Program-made: the position numbers and the translations under genes
Shown: one piece after another, positions 24,049 through 36,853 of the stretch
Numbering within the stretch: the first letter of the stretch is position 1
How the letters are laid out: the number at the start of each line of letters is the position of its first letter
Source of the DNA: Narthecium ossifragum
Lineage: Eukaryota; Streptophyta; Magnoliopsida; Dioscoreales; Nartheciaceae
Direction: 5' to 3'
Length of the DNA stretch: 64,000 bases
NCBI GenBank assembly: GCA_963920575.1
Contig: OY986970.1
Span: forward strand, 511,001 to 575,000
Notes under the pieces: model-generated
Told to the model about the DNA's origin: nothing
Seen by the model: the letters and a program-made list of their open reading frames with translations, nothing else
The model's database searches: none

Positions 24049-24519
24049 TGGGTCGAGCCAGAGGGCCGAGTCACGTCATGAGTAGTTTGGAGTCATGTCG
24101 TAGGATAAGTCAGTCATATTTGTATTAGTCAATTAGGAGTTATGATTGAGTCAAGTGTAATTATGATTGATTTAGGTTGGGTGTGAGCCCAAGTCAGTTG
24201 TTAGTCGGGTTGGATATGAGCCATTCGTTAGACGGCTACACATCCAACGGCTATGATGTTATCTAGGTATTTGAGAGTCCTAGGATTTCTATATGCCTCT
24301 CTATAAATAGGAGGCAAGAGTCTGTAGTCAGCATCCAGAGAAATAAGAAAAGTGTTAGGGGTTTATCCAGCCATCAATTGGGTACAAGGGGTCTTCTTCC
24401 AGCCATCAATTGGGAGAGGGGCGTCCTCGGGCCTTCAATCGAGGATTTATCTTCACCACCTCCATCTTCTACCTCCTACCCCTAACCCGGTGAGATCTCC
24501 CAGATCTAGGATCTCATCA
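24032..24519 (+). repeat. 3' LTR, unit 1
   Basis: 488 bp. It differs from the 5' LTR by g/a in gtcgt(g/a)ggat, g/a in cctagg(g/a)ttt and a/g in cttcca(a/g)cc. Confidence 0.92.
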
Positions 24520-24988
24520 TGGAGACTGCTGATACTTGGAACTATTTGGGTGTTCCTCTATCTGATAAAAGGATCAGGGCAGCAAACTTTGCAATGTTGG
24601 TGGATAAAATGTTGTCTGAAGTTTTATCATGGTAGGGGAAGACTTTCTCGAATCCGGGGCGGTTTTCTGCAAAGATCAGGGCTTTCTGAAGGTTGTCATT
24701 GAGTGTGAATCAATCATGGCGGTGCAAATTGTGAATGGTTTTCGAGTTTGGCCAGAAGAGGTGAAGCCAACGGCCACGAATATATGGAAGGAGGTATTGA
24801 TGTTGGAGTCTGCTTTGTTTTTACATTTTCCTAGATCGTGTAATGCTAGGGCTGATGGTATTGCGAGATGGTGTCGCTGTCATGGAGCTCCGTTTAACTG
24901 GACTCCGGTAGATGGCATGGATGTCTTGGATGGCTTGATGTAAATTTAACCTACGGGCTCAACTAATCAAAAAAAAAAAAAAAAAAAA
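24520..24988 (+). mobile_element. LINE fragment, 3' piece with poly(A), unit 1
   Basis: It continues the frame of the 5' piece (NYLGVPLSDKRIRAANF). It then carries a broken RNase H (ECESIMAVQIVNG and HFPRSCNARADGIARW), a stop at about 24943 and a tail of 20 A at 24969-24988. The element is 5'-truncated and internally deleted. It had inserted into the copia before the LTR element inserted into it. Confidence 0.82.
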
Positions 24989-25209
24989 GATGCCTGTTGC
25001 AGTAGTCTCTAATACGTGGTAAAGGTTTATTGAAGTTCACTTTCACTGCTAAGTCCCCACATTTTTCATGCTGTCAACACATTTGAATGTAATAACATGG
25101 CAATGATCAATTATCAAAGCGGTAATCTTCCAGCTTTTTCGATTACTGAGAGTAACAACTCATCCATCTCTTTTGGTATGGTGAGGAATTGAGACTGCAC
25201 AAACCCCCG
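24989..25209. other. Sequence between LINE and gene 2 flank, unit 1
   Basis: The first bases on the minus strand could encode the copia integrase NRH motif, so the copia may extend here. The remainder has no recognisable coding potential. Confidence 0.3.
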
Positions 25210-25684
25210 GGATGTTTGGTGAATTGCAACCAAACAGTAAAAGTGGAATAAGTCCACAGTAATTTTATCTAACTACTTATTCCAACGTTAATCTCACATA
25301 TCTCTAAACCCAAAGTAGCATATTCTCAACCAAACGCCACCACGAAGAATTGGGAAAAAGTTTGAAACTAATTACGAAGTAATTAAAAGGGTGGCACATC
25401 AGGAGGAAAACGATCCTCATTTGGATTCCAACCAGCCATCATTATTGACTAAAGAATCTTCAAATGCTATCTTCCTTGATATTTTCTCCACAAGGAAAAA
25501 ATGGCTACATAATGACAAGTCTCCCTCCCCCTTAGAAAATTCAAATGCTTTCTTCCTTGATATTTCCTCCACAAAGAAAAAATGGCTACATAAGGACACC
25601 TCTCCCTCCATCTTGTTTAACAGAGGAACCGTTCGTTCCTCCGTCATCTGGCCGGCTAACTTCTGATCAAAAGAGTGCTTCAGA
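25210..25684 (+). promoter_or_regulatory. Gene 2 upstream region with 81-bp tandem duplication
   Basis: About 25210-25335 is MITE-like: gatgtttggtgaattgcaac on the left, and on the right caaccaaacgcc. From about 25336 it is homologous to the gene 1 flank. Positions 25460-25530 are repeated at 25541-25610 (period 81). Each copy runs from tcaaatgct through cttccttgatatt and aaaaaatggctacataa to ctccctcc, so the TATA-like ctacataa is doubled relative to gene 1. Confidence 0.6.
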
Positions 25685-28600
25685 ATGGTGGATACAGGCG
25701 AGATATATAGAGTGGCCAGCTTGCGCAGAAATAGTTCGGTGTGGAGAAGAGGAGAGGATGTATTCTCGAGGTCGTCGAGGGAGGAAGACGACGAGGAGGC
25801 CTTGAAATGGGCTGCGCTGGAGAAGTTGCCGACTTACGACCGGGTTCGGAAGGGCATACTCACCTTGGCCGATGGAGGCCACCAGGAAGTCGATGTCCAG
25901 GGCCTTGGAGTCCAGGAGAAGAGAAACTTGCTGGAGAGGCTGGTGAGAGTCGCCGAGGAGGACAATGAGAAGTTCTTGTTGAAGCTCAAGGACCGCATCG
26001 ATCGGTGAGTATAGAATTCTTCCTCCAATTGTATCGTTCCAAGATTTTCTTTCTTATGTAGCTCATCTGATTTTGGTTTTGATGTTTGCAGAGTCGGGCT
26101 TGATCTTCCAATGATCGAAGTGCGCTATGAACACCTTAACATCGAAGCCGAGACTCATGTTGGCAACAGAGGATTGCCTACAAACCTCAATGCAACGATC
26201 AACACCTTGGAGGTACGTTAGTGTTACTTCATCTCTAGACAATTACAGCAACTATCAACACCTCCGTAGTCATGCTCTTATTGATGATTAATTAGTCCTT
26301 GTCTTGTTCTTTGAACTAATTAAGGCCATAGCGAACTACCTTCACATATTGCCAAGTAGGAAGAGACTATTGCCAATCCTTCATGATGTTAGCGGGATCA
26401 TCAAACCTCGCAGGTATGGATGATCAGATGAAACCTTCCAAATTCTTATCTTAAGTTCATCAAGAAATAGGGGGGGATTGTGATTGTTTTTATTATCCAC
26501 ATGCAGGATGACACTGCTTTTAGGTCCTCCTGGTTCAGGGAAGACTACGTTGTTACTGGCCCTTGCAGGAAAGCTAAGTAGCCAACTGAAGGTAACCACC
26601 CTTGTAGCCCTGTAAAATTCTCTGGCAAAATCTCCATTTGGCGATTAAGTGGAAGGCTTGAAGCGTTTAACAAACACATGCTTTTTGCATACCGATCAAA
26701 ACAGGTATCTGGGAGAGTCACCTACAATGGTCATACTATGGATGAGTTTGTTCCTCAGAGAACAGCCGCTTACATAAGTCAGCATGATCTCCATACTGGT
26801 GAGATGACGGTTCGTGAGACATTGGCCTTCTCTGCAAGATGCCAGGGAGTAGGTAGCCGTTATGGTGAGTAAAAATATCTTATTATTGATGACTCGATCC
26901 GTATGCAGAATTGTTGTGTAGAGTTTAGAGGATTAATTGTTTGTTGGTTTTGCATGCACAGAAATGTTAATTGAGCTCTCGAGAAGGGAAAAGGAAGCAA
27001 ACATCAAACCTGATCCTGACCTCGATGTCTACATGAAGGTAATCAAGCTGGAACCAATATTTTTTCTTTCTACCAGCTATCTCGTTCCAAAAGTCTAACT
27101 AAACTTTAATTTTCTGTGTTAATGTGATCTCCCTGTTTCTATATACATCTGCAGGCTGCTGCCATGGGAGGAGAAGAAACCAGTGTCGTCACAGATTACA
27201 TACTGAAGGCATGTACTGATCTTTGGGAAAAACACGCATTAAACATGGACCGGTTTAATTTAGGATTTAAAGCATAACTTTTCCGAAGAATGGAGAAGAA
27301 TTTGTTGCTTGTCAGCTGATCATAAGTTCTTGTATGCTTCTTGCATGCAGATTTTGGGATTGGACATCTGTGCTGACACCATGGTGGGAAACGAGATGGT
27401 GCGAGGCATTTCTGGAGGACAAAGGAAGCGTGTCACAACAGGTATAGGGGCATCCAAGGTTGCCTTGTTTTCTTTTTGTATGCAGATTACTTGACTTTCC
27501 TGGATGATAACGTTGTATTTCTTTGGAAAAATGATGTATGGTTCAGGCGAGATGCTTGTCGGACCGGCAAGAGCACTGTTCATGGATGAGATATCCACAG
27601 GCCTCGACAGCTCCACGACCTTCCAGATTGTGAACTCACTGAGGCAATCCATTCACATTCTCGGCGGAACGGCACTTATCTCTCTGCTCCAACCAGCGCC
27701 GGAGACATACGACCTTTTCGACGACCTCATTCTTCTCTCAGATGGACAGATCGTGTACCAAGGTCCGCGCGAGCTCGTGCTCGAGTTCTTCGAGTCCACG
27801 GGCTTCAAATGCCCTCAGAGGAAAGGCACCGCTGATTTCTTGCAGGAAGTGAGTACTCCACTAGAACAAATCTAGTATACTCTGTTTACATAAGGTCCTG
27901 ATTAGCTCAAAACGAGTGCCGTTCTGGTCTGCTAGGTGACATCCAGGAAAGACCAGCAGCAGTATTGGATACGCCATGACCAGCCCTACAGATATGTGCC
28001 GGTGAAGGAGTTCGTAGAGGCGTTCCATTCGTTCCATGTTGACCAGAGTCTGAGAAAAGAGCTCTCTGTTCCATATGACAAGAGCCAGAGCCACCCTGCT
28101 GCCCTGACCACCTCCAAATATGGGGTTAACAAGAAGGAAGTATTGAAGGTCTGCTTCGAGAAGGAATGGCTGATGATGAAACGGAACTCATTTGTGTACA
28201 TCTTCAAGGCTGCTCAGGTTACTTATATTTGATCAACCACTATGCTCTGCACTCGAACTCCATGAGTGTATTCGTTCATTCAGCTTAGGCTGTGTTCTTG
28301 TTTCAGCTCACATTGACGGCACTCATCGCGATGACAGTCTTCTTCCGAACGAAGTTGCACCAGGACTCTACCACTGATGGGAATATCTACATGGGTTCAC
28401 TCTTCTTTGCAATTGTAACCTCCATGTTCAATGGGTTTTCGGAACTCGCCATGACTGTGCTGAGGATTCCTGTTTTCTTCAAGCAAAGAGATCTGCTCTT
28501 CTATCCTGCATGGGCATTTGCAATACCTACATGGATCCTGACGATTCCCATATCATTCATAGAAGTTTCAATTTGGGTGTTCATGACCTATTATGTCATT

Positions 28601-31600
28601 GGATACGATCCAAATGCGGGAAGGTGCATGTTGATCTCATCGCACTCTGCAACACATACAATACCTTTTTTTCGTTCAATGGTCGCTTTGCTTCAGAAGC
28701 ATAACATCATCTCTTGTTGCATGCAGGTTCTTTAAACAATATCTACTGCTTCTTGTGGTACATCAGATGGCACTAGGGCTATTCAGGTTGATTGGCGGAC
28801 TAGGGAGGGAGATGGTTGTTGCCAGCACGTTTGGACCCTTTGCTCTGGTTATACTTCTGGCTCTGGGAGGATTCGTCCTTTCGAGAGGTTTGCTCTTAAA
28901 TCTTGTTCATGTTCTTTCCTGTCCTGTTAATGGTTAATTAGCTAACTTTCAGCGTTCTTTACCCTGAAACAGAAAGTATAAAGAAATGGTGGATATGGGG
29001 CTACTGGATATCGCCACTTATGTATGCTCAAAATGCAATCTCAGTGAACGAATTTCTTGGGCACCATTGGGATAAGGTTGATGACTTGTACTTGTGAAGG
29101 AAAAAAAAAAACCAGAGCCAGATTTGAGGAGGAAAAGCAGCTCATGTGGTCTTTGATTGTTTTGCAGATTCTTCCTAATGCAACTGAGACGCTTGGAGTG
29201 ACGGTCTTGAAATCCCGCGGAGTATTTCCCGAGTCCAAATGGTACTGGATTGGCTTCGGTGCATTGTTCGGATACATATTCCTCTTCAATTTCATGTTTA
29301 TACTGGCTCTAACTTACCTCGATCGTAAGTATCCGCATCCCATTTGGACCAAAATCCACATTTTTTGAAAGCAATCTTCATTCTGAGAGCTTTATATATT
29401 GCGTTCAGCGATAGGAACGACTCAGTCATCTGTGTCTGAAGAGATGTTGAAAGAAAAAGAGGCTAACTTAACAGGAGAAGTTGAAGATACACCGCCAACA
29501 ACAGGACGGAGATCTGGTTCTGTTTCTAGAAGTAAGTTGAGCCATCCACCAACCTTTCTGCGATGGCGATCACCATTAGATCTGTATATGTTACTGATGT
29601 TGTGAATGCAGGAAGTGCTGATGGAGCTGCTAAGAGCAAGAGGTCATCAGGTTCCATGCATGGCATTGATCTGAACAAGAAGGGGATGGTCCTCCCATTC
29701 GCACCCCTTTCTATCACCTTTGATGATGTAAAGTACTCCGTCGACATGCCGCAGGTATTTAAACATGCTCTCTGTCTTTGTCAATCCTGGTTGCATACTA
29801 AATTTCATGACATCAATTAGGGGATGAAACTTGTAGGAAATGAAAGCACAAGGTGTGGGAGAAGACAGACTGGTGCTTCTGAAGAGTGTGAGTGGATCTT
29901 TCAGGCCAGGAGTGCTAACAGCTCTCATGGGTGTTAGCGGAGCCGGGAAGACTACATTGATGGATGTCTTGGCTGGGAGAAAAACTGGTGGATACATCGA
30001 GGGAAACATCGGCATTTCTGGCTATCCAAAGAAGCAAGAAACTTTTGCTCGTGTGTCTGGATACTGTGAACAGAATGACATCCACACCCCAAATGTCACC
30101 ATTTATGAGTCTCTAGTATACTCTGCATGGCTTCGATTACCTCCTGAAGTTGAATCTGATACAAGAGAGGTTAGACGAATTCTTAAGAGTATAGCCTATA
30201 AATTATGGGCAAATTTCGATTTTTCTTATACTAACTAAAGGAACTGGCGACGTACTTAATTCAGATGTTCGTTGAAGAAGTAATGGAGCTTGTAGAGCTC
30301 GCACCGATAAGAGACTCACTGGTTGGGCTGCCTGGAGTGAATGGTTTATCAACAGAGCAGCGCAAGAGACTTACCATCGCCGTAGAACTGGTTGCCAATC
30401 CCTCTATAATATTCATGGATGAACCAACCTCTGGCCTTGATGCAAGGGCAGCAGCAATCGTCATGAGGACAGTGAGGAACACAGTCGACACTGGAAGGAC
30501 AGTTGTCTGCACAATTCACCAGCCTAGCATTGATATATTTGAAGCATTCGACGAGGTGAGGAATTTTTTTCATACTCAAAAGTTTGTTGATGGTACCTAT
30601 CAATGCTAATTTGTAGCGAATACTTGGTCTTTAATATCCAATTGCATGCAGCTCTTCTTACTGAAACGAGGAGGAGAAGAGATATATGTCGGCCCATTGG
30701 GACGCCAATCTATTGAACTAATCTCATATTTTGAGGTAAGCCTGGATACAATACTCATGAGCACTGTCTATATCGGTGTTGCATGTAACTAAGTACCAAT
30801 TAGCTAGCTAGAATATAACATGTTTGATTCATTAGGCACTGGAAGGAGTTAGTAAGATTAAAGACGGCTATAATCCGGCAACATGGATGTTGGAGGTGAC
30901 TAGTCGAGCACAAGAAGATATATTAGGTGTCAACTTCGCTGAAGTATATAGAAATTCCCAACTCTATCAGTAAGTGATCATCTTGTTGATTTCCTTTATG
31001 GTATAGCTACCTTGCAATAAAGGCAGAGATTTTTCCTCATTCCTAACTTTCTAACTAGCTCCTTATTGATTGCAGAAGGAACAAAGCTTTGATCAATGAG
31101 TTGAGTACACCAGCTCCAAGTTCAAGTGATCTTCACTTCCCAACTCAGTACGCCCAGAACTTCTACACACAGTGCCTGGCTTGTTTTTGGAAGCAGCACC
31201 TGTCTTACTGGAGGAATCCTTCCTACAACGCAGTCAGGTTCTTCTTCACAGCTATGGTAGCCTTGTTGTTTGGGACAATATTCTGGGACCTTGGCACTAA
31301 AAGGTACATATTTCTTCCTAGATCTAACTCATCTGTCCTTTAGATTGTTTGTTTGTCCATACTGAACTCTTTTCCTGCTGGCAGGACCAAAAAACAGGAT
31401 GTGCTCAATGCAATGGGCTCCATGTATGGTGCTGTTCTGTTCATCGGTGTGCAGAATGCTCAATCTGTTCAACCGGTTGTGGCCATCGAAAGAACAGTCT
31501 TTTACAGAGAGAGAGCTGCAGGAATGTATTCAGCTCTGCCATATGCATTTGGACAAGTAATTCCTTCAACACTACCTTTCTCTGTTCTTTAAGAAATTAA

Positions 31601-32254
31601 CTCTCCAGCAATGGATCTCAAACTCTTTCCTGATGCATTTATTTGCAGGTTACGATTGAGCTTCCATACGTACTAGTCCAGTCTGTGATATATGGAATTA
31701 TTGTGTATGCGATGATTGCGTTCGAGTGGACGGTTGCCAAGTTCTTTTGGTACCTCTTCTTCATGTACTTCACTCTGCTCTACTTCACATTCTATGGGAT
31801 GATGGCTGTTGGCCTGACTCCAAACCACAACATAGCCGCCATTGTATCCGCTGCTTTCTATTCACTCTGGAATCTCTTCTGCGGGTTTCTCATCCCACGT
31901 CCGGTACGTCCCAATTCTATGTATCAACTTCATCAGATGTTTAATCGTTTAGTTCTTAGAAGCTCAAAATACTTGTTTGTTTTACAGAGTATTCCTATAT
32001 GGTGGAGGTGGTATTACTGGGCAAGCCCTGTGGCATGGACCTTGTATGGATTGGTTACGTCCCAATTTGGAGACGTACACAAGCCGATTGAGGAGGATGG
32101 TCATGGTCAGCTTGTATCTGACTTTGTAAGGGAGTACTTGGGATTTAAACACAGCTTTCTGGGAGTGGTCGCAGTCGTGGTTGCTCTGTTGCCTCTGCTC
32201 TTTGCTTTCCTGTTTGCCTTGTCGATAAAAATAATCAACTTCCAGAGAAGATGA
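25685..32254 (+). CDS. Full-size PDR/ABCG transporter, gene 2 (chimeric)
   Basis: Same plan as gene 1, and all 24 exons are open. Exons: 25685-26004, 26092-26212, 26325-26413, 26507-26591, 26705-26864, 26962-27038, 27155-27208, 27351-27441, 27547-27848, 27936-28217, 28307-28623, 28727-28887, 28973-29076, 29168-29324, 29409-29531, 29612-29754, 29837-30169, 30265-30555, 30652-30735, 30836-30969, 31076-31303, 31385-31556, 31649-31903, 31988-32254. Exons 1-14 are identical to gene 3 as far as I compared (for example LRRNSSV, where gene 1 has LRRDSSV). Exons 15-24 are identical to gene 1 (C-terminal [13 protein letters not shown], where gene 3 has [13 protein letters not shown]). It therefore joins NBD1-TMD1 of one paralogue to NBD2-TMD2 of another. 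Walker A, signature and Walker B motifs are present in both NBDs, so the product should be a complete transporter. Substrate range could differ from either parent. Confidence 0.94.
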
Positions 32255-32546
32255 AGAAAGGCTTCCTGTAGAGCAGAGGATCAAAGAAATGTTCGGCATT
32301 TGTCTTGTAAGAGAATACAAAACTATGTTTGAAGTTAGAATTCAGAGTGGTTGGATTGTATTTTTGTATCATATTTTATCTTGGTGCAATCGTATGCATT
32401 TTTTAATGAAACTTCGGCGTATTTTAGTGTTGGCGTGTATGTATCAATTAACATTAATGGTTGTTGTTAAGGATTCATGTAAGAGTACCCTTTTCTTTTG
32501 TTGATTTTGAACAAAAAGAGCCTCGTGTAAACACTTAAACACTCAG
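32255..32546 (+). other. Gene 2 3' flank
   Basis: Identical to the flank of gene 1 at 13085-13376. Confidence 0.6.
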
Positions 32547-32586
32547 GGTCCGTTTGGTTGGCATGAATTAGGATGCATCTCTAGCC

Positions 32587-34000
32587 CTGACACGACCATG
32601 ACATGAGAGGTCTTGAAGATGGCGCGGCGAAAGTTGAAAGTGGCACGGTGGTCCGAGCCAAAGCAGGACTTGGTGTGAATCATGAAGGAATCCTATCAAG
32701 CGGAACGCGCGACGAGGCAACCAAGGAGGCATACAAGCAATATGCACACGCCAAAGGAGTTTGGCGCACTGCATGGCGTGGCAGGATGCGGCACGACGCG
32801 ATGCGGCATGGCAAGACACGGCGGATTTCGAAGCTGACACGGCGCCCCGAGCCAAGACGAAGTACGACGCGTCATGCGACGAGGCAAGCGAGCGTGACGC
32901 GAACCAAGGCAACCCAGGAAGGCACGCGGGGTATGCGCGTGCGGCACGTGTGATGGCACGTAGAGTGCACGCGCGACGCAGCCAAACGGCCAAGTCCGAG
33001 TCGGACTAGGACTCGGATTGCCCATGCGCGACACAGTTGGCCAGCAGAAGCAAACCAGCCATGCAAATGTCCTAATTCCACTTGGATTGGGATCTTGGAA
33101 GGACTTGACGCGGCAAAGGAAGGTTTTGGCACGGGGAAAGTCTTAGTTGTGCGAGAGTTCTAGTTAGACTAGGACTCGACTTGCTCGACGGAAGGCAATT
33201 AGGCCATGGAGGCCAAACTTAGCGTGCAAGTGTCCTAATTCCACTTGGCCTAGGTCTCCAGCATGGGGTAACACGGAAAATATGGAATATGGCACGGGGG
33301 AAGTTGTACTTGGCTCACAGTAATAGGAATGAGTCCTATTTCGAGCCAAAGTGTGACGGATTTAGACAGACAGTCATCTTTGGCAAGTCATAACTCATGT
33401 AAGAGTCCAAATAGGCTAGGAAGCTTTGTAATTGGCTGATTACATGTTTGGATAAGCATGAAGCTTAGGACTTGGGATTGGACTAGGAAACATGACTTGT
33501 TGGAGCAAGTCATGGACTCTCTTCTATATAAGGAGGAGGTCGACTAGATGTGGGGGCATCTGGGTTATGGGCAAGCTCACGATTTGAGCAACTGAGAGTT
33601 GGGTTTTGGAGTCATCGTCTACAACGGATTGTAAGGCGAGATTCTAGGGTTTTGGGTTGAGAGCTTCTTGTATTGAGAGTGATTGTACTCCAAAGGATTG
33701 TGGGCGAGAGGAGAGAGTTATTGTAATCGCTAGTCAATAAAGGAGTTGGGATCTCATCCCTTACCCAAATTCGTGTGTGTCTTGTATGTGTGCAAGGCAA
33801 AAAGAAAGGATGGTCAAGTGGCAATCGGGCTGCCATGTAGAGTGCACAAGTGGTGCACAGACGGCGCGCAGACGACGCACGTGCTGAGCACAAGCGGCGG
33901 GCAGGGCGTGCGGCAACGGTGTACGGGCTCGACGAGGGGGTCTTTTGGCGCCATCACTGGGCAACGGTAAGGTGAAAATTTATCGACCCTCTTGCCCCGT
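32587..34000 (+). mobile_element. LTR-like block, unit 2
   Basis: The second copy of the block at 13417-14830. One base differs (33885 t, where unit 1 has g at 14715). Confidence 0.4.
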
Positions 34001-34096
34001 GACATATCGTGCCACGCGATGCTCCCTGATTCATGATCATGTGCTTGGTTCACCATGCATCAACTAATGCCCAGTGATGGCGCAAAAAAAGAAAAT

Positions 34097-34416
34097 ATAT
34101 TCAATAAAGTTATGTAAGCATTAAAATTATGTGATCATTATTTTAATCACAATAAAGTCATTATATTATTTTAATCTCAATATATATACATTAAAATTTA
34201 ATTTTAATGCATCATTATGTGAACATTATATGAATAATATATATATAATATTTTAGTATATATATTAAAATTTAATTTTATAGAATCATTATGTTAACAT
34301 TATATGAATAATATATATATATATACATATTATTGAGATTAAAATAATATATCAACTTTATTGAGATTAAAATAATGTTCACATAATTTTAATGTTTACA
34401 TAACTTTATTGAATAT
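34097..34416. mobile_element. AT-rich fold-back element, unit 2
   Basis: The copy of 14927-15246, with arms 34097-34181 and 34332-34416. Confidence 0.75.
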
Positions 34417-34500
34417 ATTTTAATATATATTATTCATATAATGTTATATATATTTATATTTATATTATTCATATAATGTTGTGAACATTATATATATATA

Positions 34501-34693
34501 TATATCTGTGTGTGTGTGTGATTAGAGTGAATCAATTGATTTAAAAAACAACCAAACAAGTGCATCTACTGTCTGATGGATGCACCACATGATGCATGCA
34601 TTCTACAATCCCATGCATCATGTGATTCCACCAACCAAATACCCCCTTTACTTAGCTCACTACAAGCTCCTATGACAGTGATGACAAGATTGA

Positions 34694-34745
<52 letters not shown>

Positions 34746-34915
34746 TTAGAGTGCATCAGTTGATTTAAAAGACAATCAAACAAGTGCATCTACTGTCTGA
34801 TGCATGCACCACCTGATGCATGCATTCTACAATCCCATGCATCATGTGATTCCACCAACCAAATACCCCCTTTACTTAGCTCACTACAAGCTCCTATGAC
34901 AGTGATGACAAGACT
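34501..34915. repeat. Tandem duplication with TA/TG microsatellites, unit 2
   Basis: The copy of 15331-15745. Even the microsatellite lengths look the same, which argues for a very recent copy or an assembly artefact. Confidence 0.75.
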
Positions 34916-35478
34916 CAACCCTTTAGCAAAGCTGTTTGTCAAAAACTTCTAAGAGACAAACCAACAAACACTTGAATGGCAATTGTGTGTGTGTTGTGCA
35001 AACTAGTATCTAGCCGTGTAGAAGAAGAAACTAAACTTAAACACGAGCACAATAAGTTTTAAACGTGAAAAACCCCGAACATGGTAAAAACAGTCAAAAG
35101 TAAGAGGTTTATGATGAAAGGCCTTTTTTTAGTTACCTTTTCTCTTCTAATCGTTTGGCATAAATAACCACTATACAGAGTTCAGATCCTAAAGTTTAGG
35201 ATAGTGATTGACTAATCTAAGAGAGCAATAATTTCCTAACTACAACCTACTAATTACAAAAAATTCCAATCTATTCTGTACAGCTAATAACATAGACAAT
35301 ATTAGAAGTACAACTTGGAGATAATTACTCCAATTGTCAATACTCCCTCTCAAGTTGGTGCATAGATGTCAGGCATGCCCAACTTGTCGAGACAACTTTT
35401 AAATGCTTGGCTTGACATTGCCTTGGTCAGCACATCCGCAAGATCGTCTTCAGATCGAACATGAGGCACTTCAATCAT

Positions 35479-36160
35479 GGGCGTGTTTGCTTCCTATGAA
35501 GTGGCTCGGAAGTCACTTCAAAAAGTGACTTCCGAGCCACTTCAGGTGTTTGGTTGCTCGGAAGTGGGGCTGAAGTCACTTCAGCCCCACTTCCAAGTCA
35601 CTGTAGCCAAAGCTGCCACTTCCTATTTCGACTTCGGGTCTTTTTGACGTGAAGTCATTTGAAGTGGCATTTGAAGCGGGAAATAATATTAATAATATTA
35701 TATTGTAATAAAATATTAATATAAGTATGTCTCACATATCACGTGTCACCTCGTCATTGGTCCACGTCATCCAAAATAATATTAATTCTAATAATTTAAT
35801 TTAAAATTTATTAAATTATTAATATTTTAATATTAAAATATTATTTTAATGTTTTAATTTTAATATTTTTAAGTGACAAATAATGTTAATAATATCATAC
35901 TATAATAAAATATTAATATAAATGGATCTCACATGTCACGTGGCACCTCGTGATTGGTCCACGTCATCTAAAATAGTATTATTTTTAATATTTTAATATA
36001 GGAAAATTATTAAAATATTAAATAGTTGGGGGTGACCATATCCCACTTCAAACACCAACCAAACACCATAACTCAGAAACCCCCAGAAGTCACTTCACTT
36101 CACTTCACTCCCCAGAAGTCAATTCACTTCAGCTCACTTCTCAGCATCCAAACAGGCCCC
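35479..36160. mobile_element. hAT-like MITE, unit 2
   Basis: The copy of 16309-16990, with hairpins at 35498-35543 and 35560-35594. Confidence 0.65.
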
Positions 36161-36393
36161 ATTTTTTTTTTTTTTTTTTTGATAAATTGAGCCAAAAGGC
36201 TAAGTGATACATGACTCCACTCCTCATACATCAACCTCACTACTGGGTATTCACATGTCCGGCCACCCCTTGTCTGGCCCGACGTGCGAGGTCGTCCGCA
36301 ACAGCATTTGCCTCACGGGGTATATGCATAAAAATGACTCCTCCCATGAGCGCAGACAGACTCCAAATCTTCCTAAGAGAGGGTTCCAAGCTA
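36161..36393 (-). mobile_element. 5'-truncated LINE tail, unit 2
   Basis: The copy of 16991-17223. The 20-bp target duplication is at 36143-36162 and 36394-36413. Confidence 0.88.
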
Positions 36394-36853
36394 AGCATCC
36401 AAACAGGCCCCATGTTGAACTGGATTATGAGCAATATCACAAGCTGCCTTGTTATCACAGTATAACTTCATAGGATTGGCATGCTTAATATGTAAATATT
36501 GCATTAGATTTCTGATCCACAATAATTCGCATATTGCCTTAGCCATTCCCCTGTATTCTGTCTCAGCACTAGATCTAGCTACCACCTCTTGTTTCTTACT
36601 TCGCCAAGTAACTAAATTTCCACCAACAAATGTAAGATATCCAGATGTAGAACATCTATCCTTAATTGACCCAGCCCAATCAGCATCTGTATAGCCTTTA
36701 ATATCCAAATTGTTCCCCTTCGTAAACATAATTCCCTTTATTGGACTTCAAGTAGCGCAAGATACAGATGACGGCATTCATATGTTCTTCACTTGGGGAG
36801 CGCATGAATTGACTAACAACACTTAGCACATAGGCTAAATCAGGCCGAGTACG

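Larger units (their letters stand above)
20793..24519 (+). mobile_element. LTR retroelement without pol, 3727 bp, unit 1
   Basis: It has two 488-bp LTRs, a 5-bp target duplication tggag (20788-20792 and 24520-24524), a primer-binding site complementary to initiator tRNA-Met, and a purine tract before the 3' LTR. The LTRs differ at three bases that I can see (0.6 percent), so insertion is young. The 2751-bp interior has a gag-like start and long C-rich low-complexity frames, but no protease, reverse transcriptase, RNase H or integrase. It must be mobilised in trans. The interior may include transduplicated host sequence. Confidence 0.9.

Noticed and set aside
34501..34915. Equal microsatellite lengths in the two units as proof of an assembly error
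   Set aside because: It is suggestive only; a very recent duplication would look the same, so it was kept as a caveat within the duplication finding.
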